DNA from: Emticicia sp031378345
GTDB taxonomy: Bacteria; Bacteroidota; Bacteroidia; Cytophagales; Spirosomataceae
Direction: 5' to 3'
DNA: 64,000 bases
NCBI GenBank assembly: GCA_031378345.1
Contig: JANNDY010000132.1
Coordinates: 72,559-136,558 of the forward strand
In this document: piece by piece, positions 51,923 to 61,356 of the stretch
Layout: every line of letters starts with the position of its first letter
Numbering within the stretch: position 1 is the stretch's first letter
Position numbers and translations under genes: made by a program
The notes under the pieces: model-generated
The model's input: the letters and a program-made list of their open reading frames with translations, nothing else
Databases searched by the model: none
What the model was told of the DNA's origin: nothing

Positions 51923-53017
51923 ATGAGAAGAAAATCAGTTAATTTTAATGTTCAAAGTCAGCCAGAATTTTACCGTGAGGTAGTGAAAAGGGTAAATTCT
52001 CATTTTAAAATCAGCAATCGCTCCAAGCAAGGTAATGCAGATATGGTCTTAAAAACCATTTTTATGTGTTCGTTGTATTTCATTCCATTTTTCATTGTAA
52101 TTTCTGGGGCTGTAAGTTCAGTAAGTGGCAATATGGCTTTGTGGGGATTGATGGGTTTGGGTATGTCAGGCATAGGACTTTCTGTGATGCACGATGCCAA
52201 TCATGGCTCTTATTCTAAAAACAATAATACCAATAAATTTGTAGGGCTAATCATTAATTTTATTGGTGGTTATCATATAAATTGGAAAATCCAACACAAT
52301 GTTCTGCATCATACTTTTACAAATATTCAAGGTTTAGACGATGATATTTCTAAGAATAATACGCTAAGGCTTTCTCCACACCAAGTTCTAAGGTCATTTC
52401 ATAAATATCAGCTTTTTTATGCTCCTTTTTTGTATAGCATTCTTTCTTTGTATTGGTGCATAGGAAAAGACATAGAACAAACAATAAAGTATGGAAAAGA
52501 AAATCTGGTACAAGACCAAGGTATTTCTGTAAGAAGAGCCGCCACTGAAATTTTCTTTGCTAAAATTGCTTATTTCGCCTTATTCATTGTGTTACCAATT
52601 TTGTTTTCTCCTATCGCTTGGTGGCAATCTTTGCTTGGTTTTTTATTAATGCATGCCATTTGTGGTCAAATACTTGCTTTGATTTTTCAATGTGCTCATG
52701 TGCTTCAAGAAACCGATTTTTTTATTCCTAACGAAACAGGAAGCATGGAAAACAGCTTTGCAGTTCATCAAATGAGAACAACCGCAAATTTTGCCAATGG
52801 CAGCACTTTATTTTCTTGGCTTATTGGAGGGTTGAATTTTCAAATAGAGCACCATCTGTTCCCAAATATTTGTCATGTGCATTACAAAGATATTTCCAAA
52901 ATAGTAAAATCTACTGCGGCAGAATTTAATGTGCCTTATAACCATCATCCTACTTTTTTGGGTGCTTTAAAAAGTCATTTTAAGCAATTGAATCAGTTGG
53001 GTATTGGAGCTGTTTAA
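51923..53017 (+). CDS. Membrane fatty acid desaturase
   Basis: I start at ATG 51923 (364 residues). The three histidine boxes of acyl-lipid/acyl-CoA desaturases are present: HDANHGSY (about 90), HNVLHHTF (about 125) and QIEHHLFP (about 305), with four membrane segments between them. QIEHH is typical of front-end desaturases, without the cytochrome b5 domain. It introduces a double bond into membrane fatty acids and is often cold-induced. Single gene. Confidence 0.9.
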   Translation: MRRKSVNFNVQSQPEFYREVVKRVNSHFKISNRSKQGNADMVLKTIFMCSLYFIPFFIVISGAVSSVSGNMALWGLMGLGMSGIGLSVMHDANHGSYSKNNNTNKFVGLIINFIGGYHINWKIQHNVLHHTFTNIQGLDDDISKNNTLRLSPHQVLRSFHKYQLFYAPFLYSILSLYWCIGKDIEQTIKYGKENLVQDQGISVRRAATEIFFAKIAYFALFIVLPILFSPIAWWQSLLGFLLMHAICGQILALIFQCAHVLQETDFFIPNETGSMENSFAVHQMRTTANFANGSTLFSWLIGGLNFQIEHHLFPNICHVHYKDISKIVKSTAAEFNVPYNHHPTFLGALKSHFKQLNQLGIGAV

Positions 53018-53037
53018 AGATTTTTCGTGAGAAATTT

Positions 53038-53195
53038 AGGATTGATTAAAAAATAAGTCCGTTCAAAATTTGTGCAGTATTTTTTGTCAAATCAAGACAA
53101 AAAAAGCGAAATTTAGCGAGCTAAATAAGATTTTTTTGACGCAGAGTTGGCGAAAAAGGCAATCAAATCAACGGAGTTATTTTTTTATCAATCCT
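53038..53195. repeat. 158-bp element with 26-bp terminal inverted repeats (MITE-like)
   Basis: The left end AGGATTGATTAAAAAATAAG plus TCCGTT and the complement of the right end match at 24 of 26 positions. Inside is the hairpin TTTTTTGTC-AAATCAA-GACAAAAAA. No ORF. It has the same length and layout as the element at 24879-25035, although the sequences differ. It lies between the desaturase and the convergent YihY gene. Confidence 0.65.
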
Positions 53196-53206
53196 TACAA
53201 TCAAAG

Positions 53207-53240
53207 AAGCCCATTTATTAAAAAATAGATGGGTTTTTTC
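53207..53240. terminator. Terminator between desaturase and YihY genes
   Basis: AAGCCCAT / ATGGGTTT stem with a 14-base loop and T run; usable by both convergent genes. Confidence 0.65.
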
Positions 53241-53270
53241 TGAAACAACAAGTTCTAAAATATTCCAGAC

Positions 53271-54179
53271 TTAATTTTCTTTTCCCTCATTACTTTTCTC
53301 CCAGTGTACTGTCAAGGCATCACGTACCGAAATATTTATTTCGAAACCCAAAATCAAAATCAAAGCAACCAAATAAATCCAAACCATGAGGGCAATGAGT
53401 GTGCCTATTGAGCCATAAAGTTTGTTGTAGGAGTTGAAATTGGCTAAATAATAGGAGAAAAGATTGGTTGATAAAATCCCCAAAATAGAAGCAACCAATG
53501 CCCCAAGATTAAAGAATTTCAGACGTTTGTGTACCGCAGGAGCAAAATAATAAATGACACAAATACCTAAGTAAAAGATAAGGAAAGTTCCACCAAAACG
53601 AAAGATTTGAAGCAAATAGAAGTTAAAATTTTCATTTAGAAGCCCTTTTTCAAATAAAAAGTCAATCAGAATAGTTCCTACAACCAAAATTAAAATGGCA
53701 CTAATCAAAACCACAATCAATAAAACCGTCAGGAATAAAGCAATCATTCGGGCTTTAAAATAAGTTCGTTTTTCACGCACTTGCAAAGCCATATTAAATG
53801 CCCCCATCAAAGACATCATGCCATTGGTAGCAGCAAAAACAGTAAAGAAAAAACCAAAGGAAAGAATATCGCTTCGTTTGCGACTCACAATATCTTGGAT
53901 AGTATTTGAGGTGTTTTCATAAATCCCTCGGGGCATGGCATCTCCCAAAAACTCCATAATTAGGCGGTCGAGATGCTGTATCGGTATGAAAGGAATCAGT
54001 GTGAATAAAAATATTACTCCCGGAAAAACGGCTAACAAAAAACTATATGAAACGGAGGCAGCACGTTGGTCAATATCAAATTTGATAAGTTTCTCCCAAA
54101 GGATTTTTAGCACATGATAGAGCGAAACGGTTGTGTCCCACAGATAAATGCTTTGAAGAAAATTTCTGATACGTTTCAA
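53271..54179 (-). CDS. YihY/BrkB-family inner-membrane protein
   Basis: The 302-residue protein has about six membrane segments. The family pattern is clear: DQRAASVSYSFLLAVFPGV (about residues 37-55), SFGFFFTVFAATNGMMSL, and YGSIGTLIALMVWIYLVALI near the C-terminus. The family was once called ribonuclease BN by mistake; its function is unsettled, perhaps transport. Single gene. Confidence 0.92.
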   Translation of the reverse strand: MKRIRNFLQSIYLWDTTVSLYHVLKILWEKLIKFDIDQRAASVSYSFLLAVFPGVIFLFTLIPFIPIQHLDRLIMEFLGDAMPRGIYENTSNTIQDIVSRKRSDILSFGFFFTVFAATNGMMSLMGAFNMALQVREKRTYFKARMIALFLTVLLIVVLISAILILVVGTILIDFLFEKGLLNENFNFYLLQIFRFGGTFLIFYLGICVIYYFAPAVHKRLKFFNLGALVASILGILSTNLFSYYLANFNSYNKLYGSIGTLIALMVWIYLVALILILGFEINISVRDALTVHWEKSNEGKEN

Positions 54180-54357
54180 GGAAAAATCAATTTGTTTCAG
54201 GGCAAATATGGTGATTTTTGAATGAATTTGGAAGGAAAAAGGTGTTTTTTGTTAAAATGTACCTAATAATAAATTTATTGTGGATTAATGAAATACATTG
54301 AAAAGTATTCAAAAATTTCATTTTATATTTACATAAATTCGCCATTTTTATGAAATA

Positions 54358-54942
54358 ATGCTACCTACAACAACACCTCTTTACCAATTATTTGATTCTT
54401 TCGGAGTATTTACTACTGCTGAAATTGAACAAATTCTAACACATTTTGAGTTGAAAATCTATAAAAAAGGAGTAATCCTTGTTGATATTGGACAAGTAAA
54501 TGATAAAATTTATTTTATCGAAAAAGGCATACTTAGAGAGTTTTCTTACCAAGACCAAGACCAAACTGTAACTCATTGGCTAATGCCAGAAAATAATTTT
54601 GAGTATTTGGTTGAAAGTTTTTTAGGGCAGAAACCAGCTACAATTGCTTTAGAAGTCATTGAAAACGCCAAACTTTGGATAGTTTCAAAGGCTGATATTG
54701 ATAAACTTTACATTAATTTCCCCCAGCTAAACCTCATTGGGAGATTGATGACGGAGCAATATCTCCAAAAATATGAGGTTTATATTACTATGCTTCGGCT
54801 AAATCCTGATGAGCCTTTGGAGTGGTTTAACAAGTACCACCCCGAACTTGCTAACCGTGTTTCGGTACAACATATTGCCTCTTATTTATATCTTCATAGA
54901 GTTACTTTGAGCAAAATACGCTCTAAACGAGGTAAATCTTGA
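54358..54942 (+). CDS. Crp/Fnr-type regulator
   Basis: The 194-residue protein has an N-terminal cyclic-nucleotide-binding-type beta-roll (about residues 10-120, FELKIYKKGVILVDIGQ, then IYFIEKGILREF). The C-terminal helix-turn-helix is short: VSVQHIASYLYLHRVTLSKIR. The phosphate-binding cassette of cAMP-binding Crp (GExAL..R) is absent, so cAMP binding is unlikely. A strong terminator follows at 54961. Confidence 0.87.
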   Translation: MLPTTTPLYQLFDSFGVFTTAEIEQILTHFELKIYKKGVILVDIGQVNDKIYFIEKGILREFSYQDQDQTVTHWLMPENNFEYLVESFLGQKPATIALEVIENAKLWIVSKADIDKLYINFPQLNLIGRLMTEQYLQKYEVYITMLRLNPDEPLEWFNKYHPELANRVSVQHIASYLYLHRVTLSKIRSKRGKS

Positions 54943-54960
54943 TTTATTTGATACTGCTAT

Positions 54961-55007
54961 AAAAAGTAGCTTGGACTACATTTTTTTGTAGTTTAAACTA
55001 CTTTTTT
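54961..55007 (+). terminator. Terminator after the Crp-type gene
   Basis: AAAAAGTAG...CTACTTTTTT outer stem plus inner GGACTAC/GTAGTTT arms, with a T7 loop and T tail. Confidence 0.75.
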
Positions 55008-55040
55008 ATTTCAAAAACTCTTCTCAACTTTGACATAAAT

Positions 55041-55077
55041 AAGCCCCCCAGAAATCTTGGCGGACGACGGGAGGCTT
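55041..55077 (+). promoter_or_regulatory. GC-rich hairpin in the leader of the lipoprotease gene
   Basis: AAGCCCCCC and GGGAGGCTT pair with one mismatch around a 19-base loop (AGAAATCTTGGCGGACGAC). It lies 37 bp before the ATG of the next gene and has no T tail. It is GC-rich in an AT-rich spacer, so a structured 5' leader or a repeat is likely. Confidence 0.45.
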
Positions 55078-55113
55078 ATAAGTCTAACTTTTAACAATTA
55101 AACAGTCAAATTT

Positions 55114-56754
55114 ATGAAAAAAATTATTGTAATCCTCAGTATTTTTTTAGCATTGGGCGGTTGTAAAGAAACGCTTGTTGAATCTGAAATTTCTAAACAA
55201 AATGCTAATTCAAAGGGAAGTAATTCGTCTTTACGTGAAACTGCCAGCGAAGACAATGACAAACTAATGGTTTTGGGGAAGAAATTACAAAATCCCTACA
55301 CAATTGAAAATATGAAAAAGGCATTAGAAAATGTAAATGTCAATCGTTCTGAAAAGCTTTCTTTGAAAATCGAACCAAATTATTTATATGTTCGATTCCT
55401 ACCCAAAGATGATGATGAATATGTTTTAATAAGTAGAGATAAAAATCTTGATTTGTATAATTATCCTCTTGATTACGAAATCGTTCAGCGAGGGAATAAA
55501 TATAGAGACCCTTCTCTAAAAGAAGATTCTTTTACTTGGCAATATGCTGCAGTTAAGGCTGATTATAAATTCCCCAAAATTAAGTATGAAATTTTATCTG
55601 AGTTATTTTTACCAGACAAAGATGAAGCTCTCAACAAATTAGGAGATGGTTCAACAGAAGAATTGGACTATGAGGCATTAAAATTAAGCAATAATTTACC
55701 AGACAAAAAGATAAAAAATGGAAAAATTGCCTCTTGGGTGCCAACTGGAACAATATTAATGTTTGATGATGTCAAAAATACTAATGTTCCTTTAAAAGGT
55801 TGCAAAGTTAGAACTCGAGTATGGTTCTCTACCGAAACAGCACTTACTGATAACAACGGCTATTTCAACATTGGCGTAAATTATAATAACACTCCAAATT
55901 TTAGCATACTTTGGTCAAGGGATGAGTTTGAAATATTTGACGGAGATTTTACACAAGCAATTTTCGATGGACCTCAACAATCATATCCATGGAATCTAAC
56001 TATTAGTTCAGGTAAATCAAGGAGTTATGCACTTGTACATAGATCAGCGTGGTTGTGGTACTATACACCTGCACCTTTACAAATAGCAGGCTTGATAAAA
56101 CCACCTTATGTTAGGTTTGCTGTTAGAGATACTGATAACCAAAATAGTAGTCCCGGGTTATTTGTACCCTATAACCCTAATGTTCCCAAGATTAATGTTT
56201 GGACTCGATGTACAGATGGAAATAACTATCCGTATGATTTCAGAGATAGAAGTTGTTTAGAAATATTTGGTTCGGTTGCTCATGAATTAGGACATGCTGC
56301 ACATTGGGGATTTAATTCGAGCGGCTATCATGGAAATAATAGGCTGGCAGAGGCTTGGGGAGAAGGAATAAAATATGAGTTTTGCTTTGAGGAGTACGGA
56401 AAAGCGGGCGACCCAAACACGTATTCACTTGGAACTCCTCCAAACGTAGTAGGTTTCACAGACCCTTATAGTGATTCAAATAATTTTTCTGACGCATTTC
56501 AAAGGCGTTGGGACATATATACGGATTCAAATACTTACCCAGCATTGGTTCGAGATTTGTCCGATGACTTCGATCAAGAGATAGTTTTTTCTAACCCAAA
56601 CTATGCAAGAGATAGGGTATCTGGTTATACAATTTTACAGTTTCAGGCGGCACTACTGAGTACAGGATCATGGAATGGGGTTAGAGATTATTTGAAGAAT
56701 AATTACGATAATCCAACTGAGAACTTCTTAGACGAACTTTTTACAGAATGGTAA
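55114..56754 (+). CDS. Lipoprotein with HExxH zinc-protease motif
   Basis: The 546-residue protein has a lipobox (LALGGCKE). A carboxypeptidase-regulatory-like beta region (KGCKVRTRVWFSTETALTDN, about residues 230-270) precedes the zinc motif SVAHELGHAAHWGF (about 388). NRLAEAWGEGIKYEF about 20 residues later could supply the third ligand, as in gluzincins. It is probably a surface protease or peptidase of unknown family. The next gene overlaps its stop codon by 7 bp. Confidence 0.75.
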   Translation: MKKIIVILSIFLALGGCKETLVESEISKQNANSKGSNSSLRETASEDNDKLMVLGKKLQNPYTIENMKKALENVNVNRSEKLSLKIEPNYLYVRFLPKDDDEYVLISRDKNLDLYNYPLDYEIVQRGNKYRDPSLKEDSFTWQYAAVKADYKFPKIKYEILSELFLPDKDEALNKLGDGSTEELDYEALKLSNNLPDKKIKNGKIASWVPTGTILMFDDVKNTNVPLKGCKVRTRVWFSTETALTDNNGYFNIGVNYNNTPNFSILWSRDEFEIFDGDFTQAIFDGPQQSYPWNLTISSGKSRSYALVHRSAWLWYYTPAPLQIAGLIKPPYVRFAVRDTDNQNSSPGLFVPYNPNVPKINVWTRCTDGNNYPYDFRDRSCLEIFGSVAHELGHAAHWGFNSSGYHGNNRLAEAWGEGIKYEFCFEEYGKAGDPNTYSLGTPPNVVGFTDPYSDSNNFSDAFQRRWDIYTDSNTYPALVRDLSDDFDQEIVFSNPNYARDRVSGYTILQFQAALLSTGSWNGVRDYLKNNYDNPTENFLDELFTEW

Positions 56755-57221
56755 TTATGAAAAACTGTAAAAAGAACATATCTCAATTAACTAAACTTAG
56801 TATTGTACTAAGTGTAGTCTTTATTTCTACAATTCTATTTTTTTCATGTAGTAAAGGTTGCATAGGTCCCATCTATTTCACATTGATTAATAAGTCTTCT
56901 GAAAAAATCAAATTTATTACTCGGGGGGGGCAAAATGAAGAATATACCCTAAAATCGGGTAAATCTGTTAATTTTGATTCATACTACGCAGAATCTGGTT
57001 TTAAGAGATTACCACCAAGAGTTTCTGGAATTGAGATAATAATTTTATCAAATGGAAAAACGATAAAAGATTTCTGTGATTTTACAAAAGGAAATGCCAC
57101 TTGTGATGCCGATAGAGGCTTTTTTGATAGAAAATCATATTTTTATAGAGTAAATAAGTTTAACGATTGTGGTTGGTATCAGTACGTTTTCACTGATGAA
57201 GATGTAAAAAGAGCAAAGTAG
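56748..57221 (+). CDS. Small lipoprotein downstream of the protease, with a G8 tract
   Basis: The protein of about 155 residues starts at ATG 56748 or, more likely, at ATG 56757 (MKNCKKN). It has a signal with lipobox-like FFSCSKG. Four more Cys residues occur in the mature part. No family recognised. Coupled to the protease gene by overlap, it may be its partner or inhibitor (inference). A run of eight G (56933-56940) in codons for RGGQ could shift the frame. Confidence 0.65.
   Translation: MVIMKNCKKNISQLTKLSIVLSVVFISTILFFSCSKGCIGPIYFTLINKSSEKIKFITRGGQNEEYTLKSGKSVNFDSYYAESGFKRLPPRVSGIEIIILSNGKTIKDFCDFTKGNATCDADRGFFDRKSYFYRVNKFNDCGWYQYVFTDEDVKRAK
56933..56940. repeat. G8 homopolymer inside a lipoprotein gene
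   Basis: Eight consecutive G in an otherwise AT-rich coding sequence. The current length keeps the frame open. Confidence 0.9.
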
Positions 57222-57227
57222 AAAATA

Positions 57228-57265
57228 AAAAAATGGCTCTGACTTAAAAATCAGAGCCATTTTTT
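57228..57265. terminator. Terminator after the lipoprotein pair
   Basis: AAAAAATGGCTCTGA / TCAGAGCCATTTTTT is a 15-bp perfect stem with an eight-base loop, between convergent genes. Confidence 0.9.
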
Positions 57266-57321
57266 ATCCTCACCCCATCTTAAAAACAACAAAAGCCAAC
57301 AAATTCAAAACCAAAAATCAA

Positions 57322-57948
57322 TTACTTTTTAAACTTAATTTTCTTGTAAATGTCTGATAATGAGATATTTGCGTTTTCAACAACAAGATTATCTTCTAAA
57401 GTATAAAAATCTTGATTGAGCCAAATGTTTGGATTTTCAGAGCGAATAAAGCTACTTACATTCGTTTTCTTTTGGCTTACATAAATGATTTGTTGCAGGC
57501 TTTCTAAATGTTTGTACTCAGGGAGTTTTCCTCTTAAATCAAATTCAGAAGTAGCAGGAGAGAGAATTTCAACTACAATATAGGGGTTTGTTATGACAGC
57601 CGTAGAATTCGGCTTAAAAATAGGCTCTCCTTTTACTACCATTACATCGGGCATATAATATCCACCCTCAAACTTGGGAATTTTTACCCCAGAATTGCTA
57701 CCCAAAACCATGAAGTCATCGTTTTGCATAAATAAATTGTTAAGTAACCAACCCAAGTTCATAACAAGGGCTTCATGAAACAAAGAGGCTAATCCCATCG
57801 TAATAATTTCGCTATCGTGGTATTCTACTTTAAAAGGTAAATTGTATGCCACCGAAAAATAATCTTCCTCTGAGGCAGGAATCCTCACTAATTCATTGGT
57901 TTTGAGTTGCTCAATGATGTTTTCTTGGAGATTTTTTGCTACTACCAT
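57322..57948 (-). CDS. Uma2-family PD-(D/E)XK protein
   Basis: The 208-residue protein matches the Uma2 (DUF820) family: a central YMPDVMVVKGEP, then PYIVVEILSPATSEFDLRGK and LPEYKHLESLQQIIYVSQ, which hold the PD-(D/E)XK-type acidic and Lys residues. The family has a nuclease-like fold, but its role is unproven; it is common in cyanobacteria and Bacteroidota. Single gene between the lipoprotein pair and the M43 protease. Confidence 0.9.
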   Translation of the reverse strand: MVVAKNLQENIIEQLKTNELVRIPASEEDYFSVAYNLPFKVEYHDSEIITMGLASLFHEALVMNLGWLLNNLFMQNDDFMVLGSNSGVKIPKFEGGYYMPDVMVVKGEPIFKPNSTAVITNPYIVVEILSPATSEFDLRGKLPEYKHLESLQQIIYVSQKKTNVSSFIRSENPNIWLNQDFYTLEDNLVVENANISLSDIYKKIKFKK

Positions 57949-57992
57949 GCTATTGTTTTTTATTCAAATATACAAAATATTTTGGAAATTTC

Positions 57993-60536
57993 TCACCTCT
58001 CAACCAAAATTTTCCTTACAAAAACTTGCTTATCAATAGTGAGTTTCAAGAAATAAATTCCTGCCGAATATTGCCTCAAATCAAGGCTTTCTTGGTGCTT
58101 GCCAGTAGTTTTTTGGCTTTTTGTTTGAAGTGTTTTTCCTGTCAAATCATAAAATTCAATGCTTGTTTTGGCATTTTTGTTTGCAGAAAATTCAATAAAA
58201 AGTTGCTCACTTGCAGGATTTGGATAAACTTTTACAAGCTCATTAAGCGGTTCTTCGCCAGCTAAAGGCTCTAAAATAATGATTTTTGCACTCCCCGAAA
58301 TCAGCCCCAAACCACAAGAATTTTTGACTTCTTTTAGCTCGTAAGTAGTTGATTTTGAGGGCCTTACCTCCAAAATAAAAGGTGTTTTGTTGGCAATAAA
58401 TGACCGCCCATCTGACAAAGTAAAGTTTATTGGAAACTCACCCGTAACATTGACATTCAGTATCGTACTATCTCCAACAAACATCGCTCTGTCGCCACTA
58501 ATTGATGCCACTGCCAATGGGCGAATCGTGACAGTCGTTTTTGCTTTTTTGCCTTCACAGCCAAACGCATTTGTTTGTGAAACAAAATAAGTAGAAACGC
58601 CTTCTTTTTCGGTAAATGGTGTGATAGTTGGGTATGACCTTAAATCCGTTTCATTCAAAAACCATTTTAGATTTGTACCATTGGCTTGCAATGGTATAAC
58701 AACGTTGTTTTGGCAGTAAACAAAAGATGCTGTAACAATTGGAGGTGGGGGGGGGGCAACAACTGTGATAGGACCAATTGGCGAACTAAATAATTGCGAT
58801 TTTTTGGCTAAAACCTTTAATCTATAACCTGTTCCAACTTGAAATGTAGCAGGTATTTGTGCTGATAAAGTAAAGAGTGAAACTTGAGTTGGCAAATCAA
58901 TAAAATTTTTTCCACTTGGGTCAGAAATTTGTATAACTAATTGATTATCAGGTGATAATGTTCCCAGAATAGTTATTGCGAGTTTGATACTTTGCCCTTG
59001 ACACAGCGTGGTGGTGGTCAAAGATTCGGCTTGAATTTGAGGTTGTGCAACATTAATTGTTACAGCATTTCCTTTAAAACCTTCACCACAAACATTTCTG
59101 ATTGAAAGAATCGAAAAAGTACTTGATTCGTTTAGTGTTTTGGTAATTTGATAAACATTTTGACGAGTATTTTTTACCGAAGTGCCATCTGATAAATCAA
59201 AAGACCAAGTGCCGCTTCCGCCAAGATTTATTGTTAGATTAGTCGTTTCTCCTGCATTTATATTATTATTATTTGCTGTAATACTGGCACTTGGCAAAGC
59301 TCGGATAGCAAAATTTTGACTCACAGGACTTATAGTTTCAGGGCGAGTGGCGGTTAATCTTATTCGATAATCATCGCCATCTGTCAAATTGTTTGGAAGT
59401 TTGATTGCCAAAAAATCACCACTAAATTCTGAATTAATTTTTTGATAATTTCTACCAAATTTATCTGAAATTTCAACGAATAATTGGTTGTTATTTTCAA
59501 ATAAACCTTCCAAATTAAAGTTGATTTTGAGCGAATCACCAGCACAATAAACCTTTTTATCTAAGGCATCAACAGTAACAAAATTAGCACTACGAGTGAC
59601 AATTTGGTATTCTGCCAATGGCGAAAATCTTATCGCAAAAGATGCTTGCATTTTTTGATATTGTTGCTCAGTGAAGACATTACCACACTTTTGGTGGTAC
59701 GACATGATATTATCAACAGGTGGCGTGAAGGTGTTTCCATGCTCATCTTGCAAATCATCAGGCGATTTTTGCGTACAATTATAAGCATATATCAAAGGTA
59801 GTCGCTCGAATGGGTCGGCAGGCGTATCGCAGAGTTGGTCGCCCATCGCAACGCAGTTTGAGCCAGCACCTCTGGTTACTAATTCTCGCTTCGAAATATC
59901 AGGGTTGTTGCTGTCTTGAAAAGTATGAAAAAGCCCAAAATAATGACCGATTTCATGCAAAAACGTCTTGTTTTTAAGGTTTTCAAAATCGTCATTTGTT
60001 CTATCAAAATAAGAATAGAAAATCCGATTGCTACTTGCCGATGTGTTAGGCAAGGCAGCATAACCACTCAAAATTGTGAGGTTTGATAAAGTGATACTCT
60101 TTACAAAATAGATATTAATGGCATTCTGAACATCATTTTTTTGGCGAAGTTCGATCTCATTCTCAATTTTGAAATCAAAATATTTATCATCAATAATAGG
60201 GTAAATTTTATCATTGAAAAGGTATAACTCTACGTTGATATTTTGCAAATAAGAATTTGCATTGGCAATTATTGCCCGAATATCGTTTTCGCTCAATGCC
60301 GATGTAGAAGGGGTGCTTGTCGAAATAACATTGGCTTTTACGGCTACTCTATAATTGACAATTCGTGCTTGATTTTTTGTGAGTTTTTCATGAAGAAAGT
60401 TCTGATATTGAGCTAATGAAGTTTGTTTTTCTTGTTCAGTAGGAGAGGGCATACCGCACCTAAATTGTGCGAAAAGCCTTTCACTTTGCCCCAAAAGTAG
60501 AGGCAAAACTGTCATTAAAAAATAAAATTTCCTCAT
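57993..60536 (-). CDS. Secreted M43 (pappalysin-like) metalloprotease with T9SS sorting domain
   Basis: The 847-residue protein has a signal peptide, a metalloprotease domain (about residues 30-330) with HEIGHYFGLFH (HExxHxxGxxH) and the Met-turn NIMSYHQKC, several Ig/PKD-like beta domains (about 340-760) and a C-terminal type A sorting domain (VYPNPASEQLFIEF to the end KILVER). It should cross the outer membrane through the type 9 secretion system and remain on the surface or be released. A C10 tract on the coding strand (58747-58756) encodes part of a Pro run between domains and could slip. Confidence 0.93.
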   Translation of the reverse strand: MRKFYFLMTVLPLLLGQSERLFAQFRCGMPSPTEQEKQTSLAQYQNFLHEKLTKNQARIVNYRVAVKANVISTSTPSTSALSENDIRAIIANANSYLQNINVELYLFNDKIYPIIDDKYFDFKIENEIELRQKNDVQNAINIYFVKSITLSNLTILSGYAALPNTSASSNRIFYSYFDRTNDDFENLKNKTFLHEIGHYFGLFHTFQDSNNPDISKRELVTRGAGSNCVAMGDQLCDTPADPFERLPLIYAYNCTQKSPDDLQDEHGNTFTPPVDNIMSYHQKCGNVFTEQQYQKMQASFAIRFSPLAEYQIVTRSANFVTVDALDKKVYCAGDSLKINFNLEGLFENNNQLFVEISDKFGRNYQKINSEFSGDFLAIKLPNNLTDGDDYRIRLTATRPETISPVSQNFAIRALPSASITANNNNINAGETTNLTINLGGSGTWSFDLSDGTSVKNTRQNVYQITKTLNESSTFSILSIRNVCGEGFKGNAVTINVAQPQIQAESLTTTTLCQGQSIKLAITILGTLSPDNQLVIQISDPSGKNFIDLPTQVSLFTLSAQIPATFQVGTGYRLKVLAKKSQLFSSPIGPITVVAPPPPPIVTASFVYCQNNVVIPLQANGTNLKWFLNETDLRSYPTITPFTEKEGVSTYFVSQTNAFGCEGKKAKTTVTIRPLAVASISGDRAMFVGDSTILNVNVTGEFPINFTLSDGRSFIANKTPFILEVRPSKSTTYELKEVKNSCGLGLISGSAKIIILEPLAGEEPLNELVKVYPNPASEQLFIEFSANKNAKTSIEFYDLTGKTLQTKSQKTTGKHQESLDLRQYSAGIYFLKLTIDKQVFVRKILVER
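58747..58756. repeat. G10/C10 homopolymer inside the M43 protease gene
   Basis: Ten G on the plus strand (C on the coding strand) encode part of APPPPPP between beta domains. The current length keeps the frame open. Confidence 0.9.
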
Positions 60537-60828
60537 TATAGTTCAAAGATTCGCTCAATATTTTATAGTGTATGTGGCGATGCTAAACTTCCTACAAAAA
60601 TTTTGCCGAAGGGATTTTTACATCTAATTTTGACGGTATTCTTCCCGAAAGGTAGCAAATTCTTTTTAATAGTTGTTGTTTCGCTCAAAAGTTGGCTTGA
60701 AAAACCTGTTTATTGAAGACTTTTTTATTTAATGGTTGTGTGCCAAAGCTATTTTTTGCAAAACAAATTAATGAAATATTTTTGATTTTTGAATTTTCGG
60801 CAAAACCTTTATCCTCAAAATATCTTTT

Positions 60829-61317
60829 TTACTCCGCATTTACAACAACAGATTTAACAAAAATGTCGTGAATGTTTTGGTTTTTATCTGTAAATAAACA
60901 AATTAGCCACAAGAACAGCAAAAAACCTCCTGATACAAATTTTACAATTGTTCGGAATAAAGCCTCAAAAATATTCAATGATTCGCCAGTGGTTTTTACA
61001 ACTTTGATTTTCATTAATACTTTACCAAAAGTTCCTTGTTTTGGCGAGGCGGTCATCAAAAAATCATATAAAAATGCAAAAAAGAGGGTGCCTAATAAAA
61101 TCAAAAATACTACTCCAACAGCTCCAACAGCGGTGAATGCACCTTTTACTATATCTTCTCCAAACTGATAGTCTTTTATTCCCATTGCTCCTGCTATTCC
61201 GCCATAAGGTTTCAAAATTATTCCTTGTAAAATATATGATAAAATCAATACGATAATACAATCAATGATGAATGCTAAAAAACGTTTACCAAAACTGGCA
61301 AGGTTTAGGTTTGTCAT
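60829..61317 (-). CDS. RDD-family membrane protein
   Basis: The 162-residue protein has the RDD pattern: SFGKRFLAFIIDCIIVLIL in TM1 (R and D), two further TM segments, and TFGKVLMKIKVVKT before the last ones. The family lies in the inner membrane; function is mostly unknown, some members being ion/proton antiporters. Single gene upstream of the M43 gene with a 290-bp spacer that holds nothing recognisable. Confidence 0.9.
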   Translation of the reverse strand: MTNLNLASFGKRFLAFIIDCIIVLILSYILQGIILKPYGGIAGAMGIKDYQFGEDIVKGAFTAVGAVGVVFLILLGTLFFAFLYDFLMTASPKQGTFGKVLMKIKVVKTTGESLNIFEALFRTIVKFVSGGFLLFLWLICLFTDKNQNIHDIFVKSVVVNAE

Positions 61318-61356
61318 CGTAAAGTAAATTTTTAGTGGGTAATTTAATTTTGGACA

